From the NCBI GenBank assembly GCA_945874355.1, contig CAMCGB010000001.1, positions 124,001-188,000 of the forward strand: a stretch of DNA of 64,000 bases, read 5' to 3'. The DNA is from an uncultured Bacteroides sp. (lineage in GTDB: Bacteria > Bacteroidota > Bacteroidia > Bacteroidales > UBA932). A program made the translations under genes and the position numbers. The notes under the pieces are model-generated. The model had not been told where the DNA came from, did no database searches, and worked only from the letters and a program-made list of their open reading frames with translations. Below are positions 51,481-61,583 of the stretch, in pieces; the stretch's first letter is position 1, and the number at the start of each line of letters is the position of its first letter.

Positions 51481-52545
51481 ATGGCAACATCACTGCTTGA
51501 AGCTCATACCCTCAAAACCGGCTCCGCTTTTGAGCTGGAAAGTTCAGGGCATTTCGATGACCTGGAGCTTGTCTATTATACTTCCCGCCGCAGCTATACT
51601 CCCGGCGAAAAGGTGGTCTGGATCTGCCACGCGCTCACAGGCGATGCCGACCCGTCGGATTGGTGGCCCCAGCTGGTGGGAGAGGGACTGCTGATTGATC
51701 CCCGCAAGTACTTCGTGGTGTGCGTCAATATGCTCAGCTCGCCCTACGGTTCTACCTGCCCGCTCAGCCCCAAGCCCTCGGACTCTCTTCCCTATCTCCT
51801 TGATTTTCCCAAGATTACAATACGGGATATGGTCCGCTCCTGCATCCTTGTCAGGAAGGCTCTCGGGGTGGAGAAGATAGACCTTCTGCTGGGACCTTCA
51901 ATCGGAGGCTATCTGGCTCTCGAGTGGGCTATAATGGAAGCTTCAGTTATCGGCAATGCAGTCTTTCTTGCTACGGCACCGAGGGTAACTCCTTATATGA
52001 CAGCGCTCAACGAGTCCCAAAGGATGGCGCTCGAAGCAGACCAGACTTTCCGGCAGGCTGCTACCAGGGCTCAGGAAGGCTTCCCTAAGGCGGGCGGACA
52101 GAAAGGCCTTGCCTGCGCAAGAACCATAGCCCTCGCGTCTTACCGCTCGTTCGACGGCTATAATCTCACCCAGGTAGAAAATGACCCCGATTGCCTGTTT
52201 GCCGACAGGGCCGCTTCGTACCACCGCTATCAGGGGAAGAAGCTTGTGGACCGTTTCGATGCCTACAGCTATTACTACCTGACCTATGCCCTGGACAGCC
52301 ACAATGTCGGAAGGGGCAGGGGCGGAGTCAGAAAGGCTCTCTGCGGCATCACTGCCCGCAGTCTGGTCATCAACATCACCTCCGACGTGCTCTTCCCTCC
52401 GAAGATAGGCCGCTCGGTAGCCTCCTCAATAAAAGATTGCACTTACGCCGAGCTCAGTTCGCTTTTCGGCCACGACGGTTTCCTGGTGGAGAGCAAGGCC
52501 CTGAACGCCATTCTCGCTCCCTTCTTCGAGAGCAGTTTGGGCTGA
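51481..52545 (+). CDS. metX: Homoserine O-acetyltransferase
   Basis: A 354-residue alpha/beta hydrolase-fold acyltransferase that acetylates L-homoserine at the start of methionine synthesis. The family signatures are VWICHALTGDADPSDWW, NMLSSPYGSTCP, the nucleophile elbow GPSIGG and a C-terminal LFGHDGF with the catalytic His. Homoserine is supplied by ThrA, encoded just upstream on the other strand. Succinyl instead of acetyl transfer cannot be excluded from sequence. It is the last gene of leuACD-metX; the next gene has its own promoter. Confidence 0.92.
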   Translation: MATSLLEAHTLKTGSAFELESSGHFDDLELVYYTSRRSYTPGEKVVWICHALTGDADPSDWWPQLVGEGLLIDPRKYFVVCVNMLSSPYGSTCPLSPKPSDSLPYLLDFPKITIRDMVRSCILVRKALGVEKIDLLLGPSIGGYLALEWAIMEASVIGNAVFLATAPRVTPYMTALNESQRMALEADQTFRQAATRAQEGFPKAGGQKGLACARTIALASYRSFDGYNLTQVENDPDCLFADRAASYHRYQGKKLVDRFDAYSYYYLTYALDSHNVGRGRGGVRKALCGITARSLVINITSDVLFPPKIGRSVASSIKDCTYAELSSLFGHDGFLVESKALNAILAPFFESSLG

Positions 52546-52567
52546 AAATGATTTTTTCCTAATTTTG
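52536..52567 (+). promoter_or_regulatory. Full promoter (-33 and -7) of lysC
   Basis: TTTG (52536-52539) and TAATTTTG (52560-52567) are separated by 20 bp, in the end of metX and the short spacer. The leader to ATG 52604 is about 30 nt. Confidence 0.6.
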
Positions 52568-52603
52568 CGCCTCGATTGACGCATCTTAGTTTATATATTG
52601 CAT

Positions 52604-53923
52604 ATGAAGGTTATGAAGTTTGGCGGGACCTCAGTCGGCTCGCCCCAGAGAATCAAGAACGTAGCTTCTCTAGTCACTGCGACCGCAGGGGATTTCGTGG
52701 TACTGTCCGCTATGAGCGGGACTACCAACTCGCTTGTCGAAATATCTGACTATCTGTACAATAAGAACCCGGAAGGGGCTATGGATACCATAGGTCGTCT
52801 CGAAGCCAAGTATCGCAGCCATATAAGCGAACTGTATTCCAAGGAAGAGTATAAGGGCAAGGCCCAGACTTATGCCGACGGGGTGTTCGAGTATCTTAAG
52901 AGCTTTACAAAAAGCCTTTTCACCCAGACCGAGGAGAAGCTCATCGTAGCCCAGGGAGAGCTCCTTTCGACCCATATGATGTACTATTACCTGCTTGAGC
53001 AGGGATACAAGCCCGCCCTTCTGAATGCCCTCGATTTCATGAAAACCGACGCCCAGGGTGAGCCCGACAGCGAGTACATCAAGACCAGGCTTGCAGAGGT
53101 AATCAAGGACTTCGAAGGCGCGGATCTGTATCTGACCCAGGGCTTTATCTGCCGCAACCTGCACGGAGAGGTGGACAATCTGCTCCGCGGAGGATCCGAC
53201 TACACGGCATCCCTTATCGGAGCTGCTCTCGGAGTCGAGGAGATTCAGATATGGACCGATATAGACGGTATGCACAACAACGACCCCAGGGTGGTGGAAG
53301 GGACCTCGGCCGTAAGGCATCTGCATTTCGACGAGGCTGCTGAGCTGGGTTATTTCGGAGCCAAGATTCTCCATCCTACCTGTATACAGCCTGCAAGGTT
53401 CGCAAACATTCCCGTGAGGCTGCTGAACACTATGGACCCCCAGGCTCCCGGAACGATAATCAACAATATCAAGGAGTGCGGCAGCATCAAGGCCATTGCC
53501 GCCAAGGACAATATTACCGCAATCCGCATCAAGTCTTCGAGGATGCTGCTTGCCCACGGCTTCCTGAGGAAGGTGTTTGAAATTTTCGAGAGCTACCAGA
53601 CCTCCATCGATATGGTGTGCACATCAGAGGTAGGAGTGTCGATGTCTATAGACAACACGCTGCATCTCAATGAGATAGTGCACGACCTCAAGAAGTACGG
53701 AACCGTCAGTGTGGACCTTGATATGTGCATAGTCTGCGTCGTCGGGGATATGGATTGGGAGAACGTGGGCTTCGAGAGCCGCGCGATGGAGGCTATGAAG
53801 GACATCCCCGTGAGAATGATTTCCTACGGAGGAAGCAACAACAACATTTCGCTTCTTGTAAGGGGTGAGGATAAGAACAGGACTCTGCGCTCGCTGAGCA
53901 AATGCCTTTTCGAAAATGCTTAA
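52604..53923 (+). CDS. lysC: Aspartokinase (lysine-type, monofunctional)
   Basis: A 439-residue kinase phosphorylating aspartate. The N-terminal KFGGTSVGS, the LLRGGSDYTASLIG loop and the KILHPTCIQPA stretch are aspartokinase signatures; two ACT domains follow (about 300-439). A second aspartokinase beside ThrA is usual, letting lysine and threonine control their own branch. The ATG at 52604 is used; a second ATG at 52613 (MKFGG...) is an equally possible start. The stop overlaps the start of lysA by 8 bp, so the two are coupled and this enzyme probably serves lysine/diaminopimelate synthesis. Confidence 0.94.
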   Translation: MKVMKFGGTSVGSPQRIKNVASLVTATAGDFVVLSAMSGTTNSLVEISDYLYNKNPEGAMDTIGRLEAKYRSHISELYSKEEYKGKAQTYADGVFEYLKSFTKSLFTQTEEKLIVAQGELLSTHMMYYYLLEQGYKPALLNALDFMKTDAQGEPDSEYIKTRLAEVIKDFEGADLYLTQGFICRNLHGEVDNLLRGGSDYTASLIGAALGVEEIQIWTDIDGMHNNDPRVVEGTSAVRHLHFDEAAELGYFGAKILHPTCIQPARFANIPVRLLNTMDPQAPGTIINNIKECGSIKAIAAKDNITAIRIKSSRMLLAHGFLRKVFEIFESYQTSIDMVCTSEVGVSMSIDNTLHLNEIVHDLKKYGTVSVDLDMCIVCVVGDMDWENVGFESRAMEAMKDIPVRMISYGGSNNNISLLVRGEDKNRTLRSLSKCLFENA

Positions 53924-55070
53924 AGGACAGTTCCCGCTTGAGCGCTTCAAGGCCCAGAAGACGCCTTTCTACTACTATGATATGGCCCTTCTGGAAAAGA
54001 CCCTCGACAAGGTAAATTCCATAGTCGGCCGTCTTCCCGACTATAAGGTGCACTATGCCGTCAAGGCTAACTTCAATCCGGTGATACTCAAGGCTATAGC
54101 CTCAAAAGGCCTGGGAGCCGACTGCGTTAGCGGAGGGGAAATCAGGGCCGCCCTCGAGGCCGGATTCCCCGCTTCCAGGATAGTTTATGCCGGAGTGGGT
54201 AAGAGCGACGAGGAGATAGTGCTTGGCCTTCGGAGCGGAATCAGCCGCTTCAATGTCGAGAGCGAGGCTGAGCTGGATGTCATTGCGGCCATTGCCGAAA
54301 GCGAAGGAGTGGTGGCGCCGGTCAGCTTCAGGGTCAATCCCGATATCGGGGCCCACACTCATGCCAATATCACTACCGGCCTGGCAGAGAATAAGTTCGG
54401 CATCAATTATGAGCAGCTTGAGGGGGTTATCAGGAAGGCCCTGAGTCTGAGCTCGGTGCGCTATTGCGGCCTGCATTTCCATATAGGAAGCCAGATACTG
54501 GATATGATGGATTTCGTGGCCCTTTGCAACCGCATCAATACTCTCACGCTCAAACTCAGGATGGCATCCCTTCCCGTGGGGGACATCAATGTGGGCGGCG
54601 GTCTGGGCATCAACTATCAGCATCCGAACCATCTTCCCATCGCCGACTTCGACCAGTATTTCGCCACTTTCCGCACCCATCTGCGCCTTCCGCAGGGTAC
54701 GGCGGTGCATTTCGAGCTGGGAAGGAGCATAGTGGCTCCCTGCGGCAGTCTGATTTCGAGGGTGCTGTATGTGAAGAAAGGCACCACCCGCCAGTTCGCC
54801 ATCATCGACGCGAGCATGACCGAGCTTATAAGGCCGGCCCTCTACAAAGCCTACCACAGGATAGAGAACCTGACTTCCGACCTGCCGGAGCAGATTTATG
54901 ACGTGGTGGGACCCGTGTGCGAGAGCAGCGACGTGTTCCTGAAGGGCGCATCGATTGACGAATGCCGAAGGGGCGACCTGCTAGCGATACGCAGCGCCGG
55001 AGCTTACGGCGAGTCTATGGCGAGCCGCTATAACTGCCGAAAACTGCCCGAGAGCATCTTTAGCGAGTGA
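53916..55070 (+). CDS. lysA: Diaminopimelate decarboxylase
   Basis: A 384-residue PLP enzyme of the alanine-racemase fold that makes lysine from meso-diaminopimelate. The PLP lysine lies in VHYAVKANFNP, followed by LGADCVSGGEI; HFHIGSQI, INVGGGLGINY and the late PVCESSDVF (which supplies the catalytic Cys) fit the family. It overlaps lysC at its start. No strong terminator was seen after it; the next gene begins 150 bp later. Confidence 0.96.
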   Translation: MLKGQFPLERFKAQKTPFYYYDMALLEKTLDKVNSIVGRLPDYKVHYAVKANFNPVILKAIASKGLGADCVSGGEIRAALEAGFPASRIVYAGVGKSDEEIVLGLRSGISRFNVESEAELDVIAAIAESEGVVAPVSFRVNPDIGAHTHANITTGLAENKFGINYEQLEGVIRKALSLSSVRYCGLHFHIGSQILDMMDFVALCNRINTLTLKLRMASLPVGDINVGGGLGINYQHPNHLPIADFDQYFATFRTHLRLPQGTAVHFELGRSIVAPCGSLISRVLYVKKGTTRQFAIIDASMTELIRPALYKAYHRIENLTSDLPEQIYDVVGPVCESSDVFLKGASIDECRRGDLLAIRSAGAYGESMASRYNCRKLPESIFSE

Positions 55071-55219
55071 TTTTTGCTTAAAAGTGTAGGATTAGTAATT
55101 CTTTTTTTTCATATTTGTTTTTGAAGTTCCGCACTTACGGAGCTTGGGTTGATATTGTTGGTTATGGGGTGGTATATGCTGCTTCTATCCGTTATTGTTA
55201 TAAAGTAAAAATTGCGCTT

Positions 55220-56668
55220 ATGAAAAAAGTTGCCAGTTCAATTCTGCGTCTTGGCGTTATGGCTGCCTTGGCGCTTTCTGTTGGCCTCGTTTCGTCCTGC
55301 GACAAGCAGGCGGCCGAAATGTCTGTCAATATGACCACTTCAACCCAGGGAGCGGTGATTTACCAGGGACAGACCCTTTCATTCTCCTTTGCCGTTGCAG
55401 AGGCTTCGATGGAGGGCCTTGAACTTGAAGCGAAGTGCGATAACCCTGACTACACCGTAGAGGTGAAGGCTTCCAAGGCTACCGCCGGAGGTATGCTCTA
55501 TGTAACAGCCCCCAAATACATATTCGCCCCCGCTACCGTCAATGTGACTCTTACCGCAAGCGAGGCTTCCCGCACAAGCGAGTTCAAGTTTGCCGTAGAA
55601 GCCAGGATGGTGGATACCTATGTAGAATATACTGCAGCAGCAAATACCTTCCTGCTCGCTCCCGGCGCGTTCGCAAAGCTCCCCGCATATAAGGGAGTCA
55701 GCAAGGAGAAGCTGAGCTTCGCTTCCGCAGAACTTGTTTGGCAGGACAGCAAGGGTATGGTAGAGGCTCTGGTGGCAGAACCTTCAAACAGTGCCTTCTG
55801 GGTAGCCCTTGCCAAGGGCGTAAGCGGCAATGCAGTAGTCGCCCTCAAGGACAGCGAAGGCGTGATAGTATGGAGCTACCAGCTTTGGGTAAGTTCTTAC
55901 GACCCTTCTGCAAAAGTTATGAAATATACCTATACTCCTGCCGAGGGAGAGAGCAAGTCGTTCGAGATGATGGACCGTTATCTGGGAGCCCTCTCTTCAG
56001 AAGCCGGCAAAGAAAGCTCTCACGGCTGCTTCTACCAGTGGGGCAGAAAGGATCCGTTCCCCACATCGACCTACGAAGCCAAGCTGAAGGAAGTGTACGA
56101 TATGAAAGGAAATGTGGTTGAGAAGACCGTGGAGCCCTGCGCTGCCGAGAACAATATCGTTGTATCGATAGCAAATCCCTTCACTCACTATTCAGGTGTA
56201 AGCGGCGGCAACTATGGCTGGCTCTCCAATACCAAGACCTTCCCCAAGACTGACGAAGTTGCTGACCTTTGGGGTGGCTTGAGCGGCACTAAAGGCATAT
56301 ATGACCCTTGTCCCGAAGGATGGATGGTTGCTCCCATCGAGGCCTGGTATTTCTATTCTGACGCTTCGGTTGTGAAGGAGAAAGTATTCGCCGACGTTGA
56401 GACTCCTGCCAACAAGGACCTTCTTGGAAGAAATGTCGTGATTGGCGAAGATAAATTCTGGTTCCCTGCCCAGGGAGAGGTTCAGCACAATGGAAATCTT
56501 TCCAGCTGCGTGGGTACAACATGGCCTTGCGCAAAGGCCTGGTCAGGCACTCAGGATACTGCAAACGTGCGCGCCTGGGCTGCCAGCGTATCTCCTTCCT
56601 CCACCAGCTACAAGGGTGGCCTCACCTTCGGCTATGAAGTGCCCGTACGCTGCGTGAAGGTTAAATAA
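55220..56668 (+). CDS. Surface lipoprotein with MDRxLGA/PCPEGW domain, paralogue 1
   Basis: A 482-residue lipoprotein (signal from ATG 55220, lipobox VSSC with C27). The first 300 residues are beta-rich, sandwich-like repeats. The C-terminal part carries a pattern shared with many Bacteroidetes and Fibrobacter surface proteins: MMDRYLGA, FYQWGRKDPFP, YDPCPEGWMV, FWFPAQGE and a final VPVRCVKVK. I know this as a FibroSlim/major-paralogous-type domain; its molecular role is unclear. It has a close relative as the next gene and precedes SusC/SusD, so it probably sits on the cell surface and takes part in glycan or peptide capture. Confidence 0.7.
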   Translation: MKKVASSILRLGVMAALALSVGLVSSCDKQAAEMSVNMTTSTQGAVIYQGQTLSFSFAVAEASMEGLELEAKCDNPDYTVEVKASKATAGGMLYVTAPKYIFAPATVNVTLTASEASRTSEFKFAVEARMVDTYVEYTAAANTFLLAPGAFAKLPAYKGVSKEKLSFASAELVWQDSKGMVEALVAEPSNSAFWVALAKGVSGNAVVALKDSEGVIVWSYQLWVSSYDPSAKVMKYTYTPAEGESKSFEMMDRYLGALSSEAGKESSHGCFYQWGRKDPFPTSTYEAKLKEVYDMKGNVVEKTVEPCAAENNIVVSIANPFTHYSGVSGGNYGWLSNTKTFPKTDEVADLWGGLSGTKGIYDPCPEGWMVAPIEAWYFYSDASVVKEKVFADVETPANKDLLGRNVVIGEDKFWFPAQGEVQHNGNLSSCVGTTWPCAKAWSGTQDTANVRAWAASVSPSSTSYKGGLTFGYEVPVRCVKVK

Positions 56669-56689
56669 GTATCGCAAATACCCGCAAAT

Positions 56690-58447
56690 ATGAAAATGTT
56701 CTCAAAATCCATGAAGACTGCAGCAGCGTTAATGCTCGCTGCTGCAGCCGTTTTCTCTTATTCTTGCCAGAAGGAGACCCCTCCCGATCTGCCTTCACTC
56801 AAGGCTGCGTTCGGGTCTGACGAGTTCAATGTAGAACCCGGAGGAACCATCTCCCTTCCCTTTGTCGTAAACGGCCACGAAAATGTGGATGTAAGCGTAA
56901 GCGCGAAGGTATCCAACCCCAGGGCTGAAGTGAGCGTGAAGAATCCTTTGATGTACCAGGGAGATGTGGTCTTTACCGCTCCTGCAGTGTCTTCAGGCGA
57001 GAATATCACTGTGACACTCAGCGTGCTGGACGAAAAGTACAACCGTAGTGTAGAGACCAGCACAACCGTAGTCGTCGGCTCTTCCGAGCCTTTGCAGCTC
57101 AGCTTGTATTCCGAGCTTAACTCAGTTGTCTGCAAGAGTGGAAGCAGTTTCAAGATTCCCTTTATCCTTTCAGGTCTCGGTTCTGCCAAGATGTCTTCAG
57201 CCTCTCTTGAGCTCAGTCCTTCAGACTGGAAAGGCAGCTACAGCTTCGCTCAGGATATGCTCTCCGGCGAAATAGCCATTACCGCACCTTCTTCTCTGTC
57301 CGACAAATTAAGCGTGAAATTCTCTGTGGTTGACGACTTTGACCGCAAGGCCGAGCTGAATCTCTCGATAGATATAGTAATGGCAAGTGAAGCTGCCGGT
57401 GCCGCCAACTGCTACATCGTAAAGCCCGGTTCAAGCCTCACTATCAAAGCCGTAGAGGGCAACTCCAACGATAAGCTCGACTTTGATAACGCTAAACTCG
57501 TATGGCAGGATGCAGTGGGTATGGTAAAGAGCGTGTCTGCAAGCCAGACCGAAGGAGTGCTGGTTGTAAACCTGAACAGCGGCATTAGCGGCAATGCTGT
57601 GGTTGCCGCCACAAAGCAGGGCGAGATAGTATGGAGCTGGCATCTCTGGGTTAGTGACTACGATCCTGACGAGAATCCTTTTGTATGGACCAGCAAAGCC
57701 GGCAATACTTTCACCTACATGGACCGCAATCTTGGTGCCATGGGGTGCGAGAAGTACAGCGCTGCCGCCCTCGGCCTTATGTACCAGTGGGGAAGAAAGG
57801 ATCCTTTCGAAGGTTCTGACGGAGTGCATTCTTCCGTAAAGGTTAAGCAGTATGACTTCGAAGGCAACCGCATCACCCAGACAGTTGAGCAAAGACCCGG
57901 ATACAGCGAACTCAAGTCCACCACTCTTGCTCTTTCTATCAAGAATCCTATGACCTTCTACGTCGCTCCAGGCAGTGATTATCCTGTAGTAGACTGGTTT
58001 ACCGACAAAGCCGAGCACCAGAACAACGATCTCTGGGGTGGTGTGTCAGGACTTAAGACCAAGTATGACCCCTGCCCTGAAGGTTGGATGGTTCCTGCTT
58101 CAGGAGAAGGCTGGGGCTTCAGGTCGGAGTATTCCAAGGGAGGCAAGTTGACCGACTCAACCCCTTATGATCCTTCATACCCCTGGTATATAGAGTATGA
58201 TGACGAGTATTGCATTGGCTTCCGTTACAAGCAGTCCGACGGCAAAGAGTACTGGTTCCCCTTCACCGGAAAGTTGGACCCCAATAAGGGTGATCTCAGC
58301 GGAGTTGACGGCGGCGCCCTTTATCTGACCCGAAATACCAGCAACACCTTGATGGAAGTAGAGAGTTTTGCCTGGGGTAATCCTGCCAGTGAATTCCAAT
58401 TGAACCGTTCATATGGTGCTACAGTGCGTTGCGTTAAAGTGAAATGA
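56690..58447 (+). CDS. Surface lipoprotein with MDRxLGA/PCPEGW domain, paralogue 2
   Basis: A 585-residue lipoprotein (lipobox YSC, C26). It shares with the previous gene the segments AKLVWQDAVGMVKS, SGNAVVA, IVWSWHLWVSDYDP, MDRNLGA, YQWGRKDPF, YDPCPEGWMVP, YWFPFTG and the ending VRCVKVK, but has about 100 extra residues of beta repeats near the start. This is a tandem duplication with divergence. It ends in a 4-base overlap with susC (TGA/ATG), so it belongs to the same operon. Function unknown; surface binding is likely. Confidence 0.7.
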   Translation: MKMFSKSMKTAAALMLAAAAVFSYSCQKETPPDLPSLKAAFGSDEFNVEPGGTISLPFVVNGHENVDVSVSAKVSNPRAEVSVKNPLMYQGDVVFTAPAVSSGENITVTLSVLDEKYNRSVETSTTVVVGSSEPLQLSLYSELNSVVCKSGSSFKIPFILSGLGSAKMSSASLELSPSDWKGSYSFAQDMLSGEIAITAPSSLSDKLSVKFSVVDDFDRKAELNLSIDIVMASEAAGAANCYIVKPGSSLTIKAVEGNSNDKLDFDNAKLVWQDAVGMVKSVSASQTEGVLVVNLNSGISGNAVVAATKQGEIVWSWHLWVSDYDPDENPFVWTSKAGNTFTYMDRNLGAMGCEKYSAAALGLMYQWGRKDPFEGSDGVHSSVKVKQYDFEGNRITQTVEQRPGYSELKSTTLALSIKNPMTFYVAPGSDYPVVDWFTDKAEHQNNDLWGGVSGLKTKYDPCPEGWMVPASGEGWGFRSEYSKGGKLTDSTPYDPSYPWYIEYDDEYCIGFRYKQSDGKEYWFPFTGKLDPNKGDLSGVDGGALYLTRNTSNTLMEVESFAWGNPASEFQLNRSYGATVRCVKVK

Positions 58448-61400
58448 CAATCATCCGCAGATTTTTTCTGTCTCTGATTGGAGTTTTGACAGTCACGGCT
58501 CTTCCTCTGCGGTCTCAAAACCGTGAGGTGTCAGGAGTCGTGACTGACGCTTCTACTAAGGAGACGCTCATCGGGGCTACGGTAAGTGTGGAGCCCGGTG
58601 GAACTGTAGTAATTACTGACTTGCAGGGTAATTACAGCATCAACGCGCCGAGTGGCAGCACCTTGACTTTTTCCTGCCTTGGAATGGTGTCCAGGTCTAT
58701 AGTTGTCACCGACCAGAGTATTCTGAATGTGGCTCTCGAGCCTGACAGGGAGCTGTTGGATGAGGTTATGGTCATAGCTTATGGTACGACCAAGAAAGAG
58801 TCTTTCACAGGCTCTGCCGAAGTAGTTAAGTCAGAAAAGCTAAGCGACAGGGCCGTCAGCGATGTGAGCAAGGCTCTGGATGGGCAGGTCGCAGGAGTGA
58901 TGGTGACCTCCGGCAGCGGCCAGCCCGGCAGCGGAGCCGAGATAAGGGTCAGGGGCTTCGGCTCCATCAACGCCTCGAATTCGCCCTTGCTGGTGGTCGA
59001 CGGGGTTCCCTATGACGGGTCGCTAAACTCCATCAACAGCAATGATATAGCCTCAATATCAGTACTCAAGGACGCTTCTGCCGGAGCCCTTTACGGGGCC
59101 AGGGGAGCCAACGGAGTGGTAATGATCACCACCAAGTCCGGCTCCACCGACACTGAAAAGATGAATGTCAGCCTGAGCATCAAGGCCGGACTTGCGTCGA
59201 GGGCCATACCCCCGTATGACACCCTGGATGAGAAGGAGTATATGGAGCACATCTGGCGCGCTACCTACAACGACCTTGTATATACGGAAGGATATCTTCC
59301 TGAGGTGGCCTTGCAGAGTACGGCTTCCAAACTCTCGTCCCGTTTCCTCGGAACTGACCAGAGGTACAACTGTTTCTCTCTTCCAGCTGAATCCCTTTTC
59401 GACGCCAGGGGAAAAGTTGTTCCCGAGGCAAGCCTGAAGTATCACGAAAACTGGATAGACGAGGCGCAGCGTAAGGCAGCGCTCAGGCAGGAGTATCAGT
59501 TCGGAGTGGATGGCTCTTCCTCCAAGGGACGCTATTATGCCTCGCTGGGGTATCTGGATGAGCAGGGTACACTGAAAACTACTGAGTTCAAGCGCTATAG
59601 CGTAAGGGTGGGTACGGACCTCAAGCCCCAAAAATGGTTTGAATTGGGGACTGACCTCAGCTATTCATATACCGACAGCCGCTATCTGGGCTCGAACGGC
59701 ACCACCAATACCAATGTCTGGTACTCGGCTATGATGATGGCTCCGATATATCCTGTATATGAGAAGAACCCTGACGGAAGCGATGTGCTGGACCAGGATG
59801 GTAACAGGGTGTTTGACTACGGCCAGAGCCGTCCTGCCGGAGCCCAGAACAACCGCAACAGCGTGGCAACTCTTTTTGATGACGAGTATTACAGCCAGAC
59901 CGGCACCCTGAGCGCAAGAATCAGGGCGGCGTTGAATTTCGGCCCTTTCAAATTGTCCAGTACTTTCGGCTCTGACAATTCCAATACCTACGAGAGCACC
60001 AATTTCAATCGCGAATCGGGAAATGCCGCCGGCAGTGGCAGACTCACCAAGGAGAACGGCAGAATGATGAGCTATACCTGGAACCAGCTGCTGCAGTATA
60101 ACTCAAAATTCGGATCCCACAGCGTGGATGCCCTTGTGGGACACGAGTTCTACAAGTATCAGTTCCGTTATACTGTGGCCGAAAGGACGGGATTTCCGTT
60201 TGACGATTATGATGAGCTCGGAATGGGATCGACCCTATCTGAAGCGGGAAGCCAGTCGGATAACTATGCCATAGACTCGTTCCTTTCGAGGTTGAACTAC
60301 AACTACCTGGACCGCTATTATCTGAGCGCAAGTTTCAGAATGGACGCCTCTTCAAGATTCCACAGGGACCATCGCTGGGGCGCTTTCTGGTCGCTGGGCG
60401 CTTCTTGGAGAATCTCTCAGGAGAGCTTCCTGAGCTCTGTTGACTGGATAGACAACATTACCCTGAAAGCCAGCTACGGCGTGCAGGGCAACGACAACAT
60501 AGGTTCATTCTATGCCTATCAGTCTCTCTATTCCATGTCATATCCGAACGGCAACCATTCAGGAGCCGTGATAGCTTCTGTCGAAACCTCGGACATCACC
60601 TGGGAGAAGAACGGCAATTTCAACACAGGAGTGGAGTTCCGCCTGTTCGACCGTCTTTGGGGTACTTTCGAGTGGTACTCGCGAAAGACCAGCGACCTGC
60701 TTCTGGAGAACCCTATGGCCATCTCGCTCGGCTTCCCGGGCTACTATGCAAATGTAGGAAGTATACTCAATAACGGTCTCGACCTGAGTCTGAGCGGGGA
60801 TATAATACGCAAGCAGGACCTTAGGTGGAATGTCTCCTGGATGGGCTCGACTCTGAGAAACAAAGTGCTCAGCCTTTCAAAGGGAGGGGAGGATATAGTC
60901 AACGGAGTCTTCCTTATACGAGAAGCTCTTCCTGTCAATTCATTCTATCTGAGCAGGAGCGCCGGAGTCGATCCGGCTACCGGAGACCAGCTCTACTGGG
61001 CATACAAGAAAGATGCGCAAGGCAATATGATTGAAGGCTCAGAGTACATAACATCTTCAACAACAGCCGCTTCGGGCTCGAAATATGTGTTCGGGTCCAG
61101 GATTCCCGACCTGTACGGCTCGCTGTCCACCACTTTGTCCTACAAGGGACTGGACTTCTCCCTTCTAATGACATACTCGCTTGGAGGTCAGATTTATGAC
61201 AATGTATATAAGTCCCTTATGGAGCCTTCGTTCATAGGACAGGCTTATCATAAGAATGTGCTGAGAAGCTGGAGCGCTGCGGGGGAACTTACCGATGTTC
61301 CGAAAGCACTTACGACCCTGACCACCCTCTCTTCCGACCGCTTCCTTGTTTCGGCTTCATACCTGGCGCTCAAGAGTGTTTCTCTGGGTTACAGCTTCCC

Positions 61401-61578
61401 TTCAAAACTGTTGCGCGGAGCGGACATCCAGTCGCTCAGGGTGTTCCTATCGGCAGACAGCCCCTTGCTGCTGACCCATCTGAAGGGAATGAACCCTCAG
61501 GCTGATTTCTCGGGGTCCACTTCCTACTCCTACACTCCCAACAGGACGTTTACTTTAGGTATTGATCTAAAATTCTGA
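58444..61578 (+). CDS. SusC/RagA-type TonB-dependent outer-membrane transporter
   Basis: A 1044-residue outer-membrane protein. After the signal (to about residue 25), a carboxypeptidase-like regulatory domain (VSGVVTDASTKETLIGATVSV ... DLQGNYSI) is followed by a TonB-box/plug region (ELLDEVMVIAYGTTKKESFTGS; LLVVDGVPYDG; GARGANGVVMITTKSG) and a 22-strand barrel ending in FTLGIDLKF. It imports oligomers captured by the SusD partner, powered by TonB. The ATG overlaps the preceding stop, and susD follows 5 bp later. There is no hybrid sensor or sigma/anti-sigma pair in the visible part, and the substrate cannot be inferred. Confidence 0.96.
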   Translation: MTIIRRFFLSLIGVLTVTALPLRSQNREVSGVVTDASTKETLIGATVSVEPGGTVVITDLQGNYSINAPSGSTLTFSCLGMVSRSIVVTDQSILNVALEPDRELLDEVMVIAYGTTKKESFTGSAEVVKSEKLSDRAVSDVSKALDGQVAGVMVTSGSGQPGSGAEIRVRGFGSINASNSPLLVVDGVPYDGSLNSINSNDIASISVLKDASAGALYGARGANGVVMITTKSGSTDTEKMNVSLSIKAGLASRAIPPYDTLDEKEYMEHIWRATYNDLVYTEGYLPEVALQSTASKLSSRFLGTDQRYNCFSLPAESLFDARGKVVPEASLKYHENWIDEAQRKAALRQEYQFGVDGSSSKGRYYASLGYLDEQGTLKTTEFKRYSVRVGTDLKPQKWFELGTDLSYSYTDSRYLGSNGTTNTNVWYSAMMMAPIYPVYEKNPDGSDVLDQDGNRVFDYGQSRPAGAQNNRNSVATLFDDEYYSQTGTLSARIRAALNFGPFKLSSTFGSDNSNTYESTNFNRESGNAAGSGRLTKENGRMMSYTWNQLLQYNSKFGSHSVDALVGHEFYKYQFRYTVAERTGFPFDDYDELGMGSTLSEAGSQSDNYAIDSFLSRLNYNYLDRYYLSASFRMDASSRFHRDHRWGAFWSLGASWRISQESFLSSVDWIDNITLKASYGVQGNDNIGSFYAYQSLYSMSYPNGNHSGAVIASVETSDITWEKNGNFNTGVEFRLFDRLWGTFEWYSRKTSDLLLENPMAISLGFPGYYANVGSILNNGLDLSLSGDIIRKQDLRWNVSWMGSTLRNKVLSLSKGGEDIVNGVFLIREALPVNSFYLSRSAGVDPATGDQLYWAYKKDAQGNMIEGSEYITSSTTAASGSKYVFGSRIPDLYGSLSTTLSYKGLDFSLLMTYSLGGQIYDNVYKSLMEPSFIGQAYHKNVLRSWSAAGELTDVPKALTTLTTLSSDRFLVSASYLALKSVSLGYSFPSKLLRGADIQSLRVFLSADSPLLLTHLKGMNPQADFSGSTSYSYTPNRTFTLGIDLKF

Positions 61579-61583
61579 GAGTT

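Noticed and set aside
55105..55125. CATATTTG as promoter of the lipoprotein/SusCD operon
   Set aside because: One mismatch to the -7 consensus and no -33 element seen, so left unannotated.
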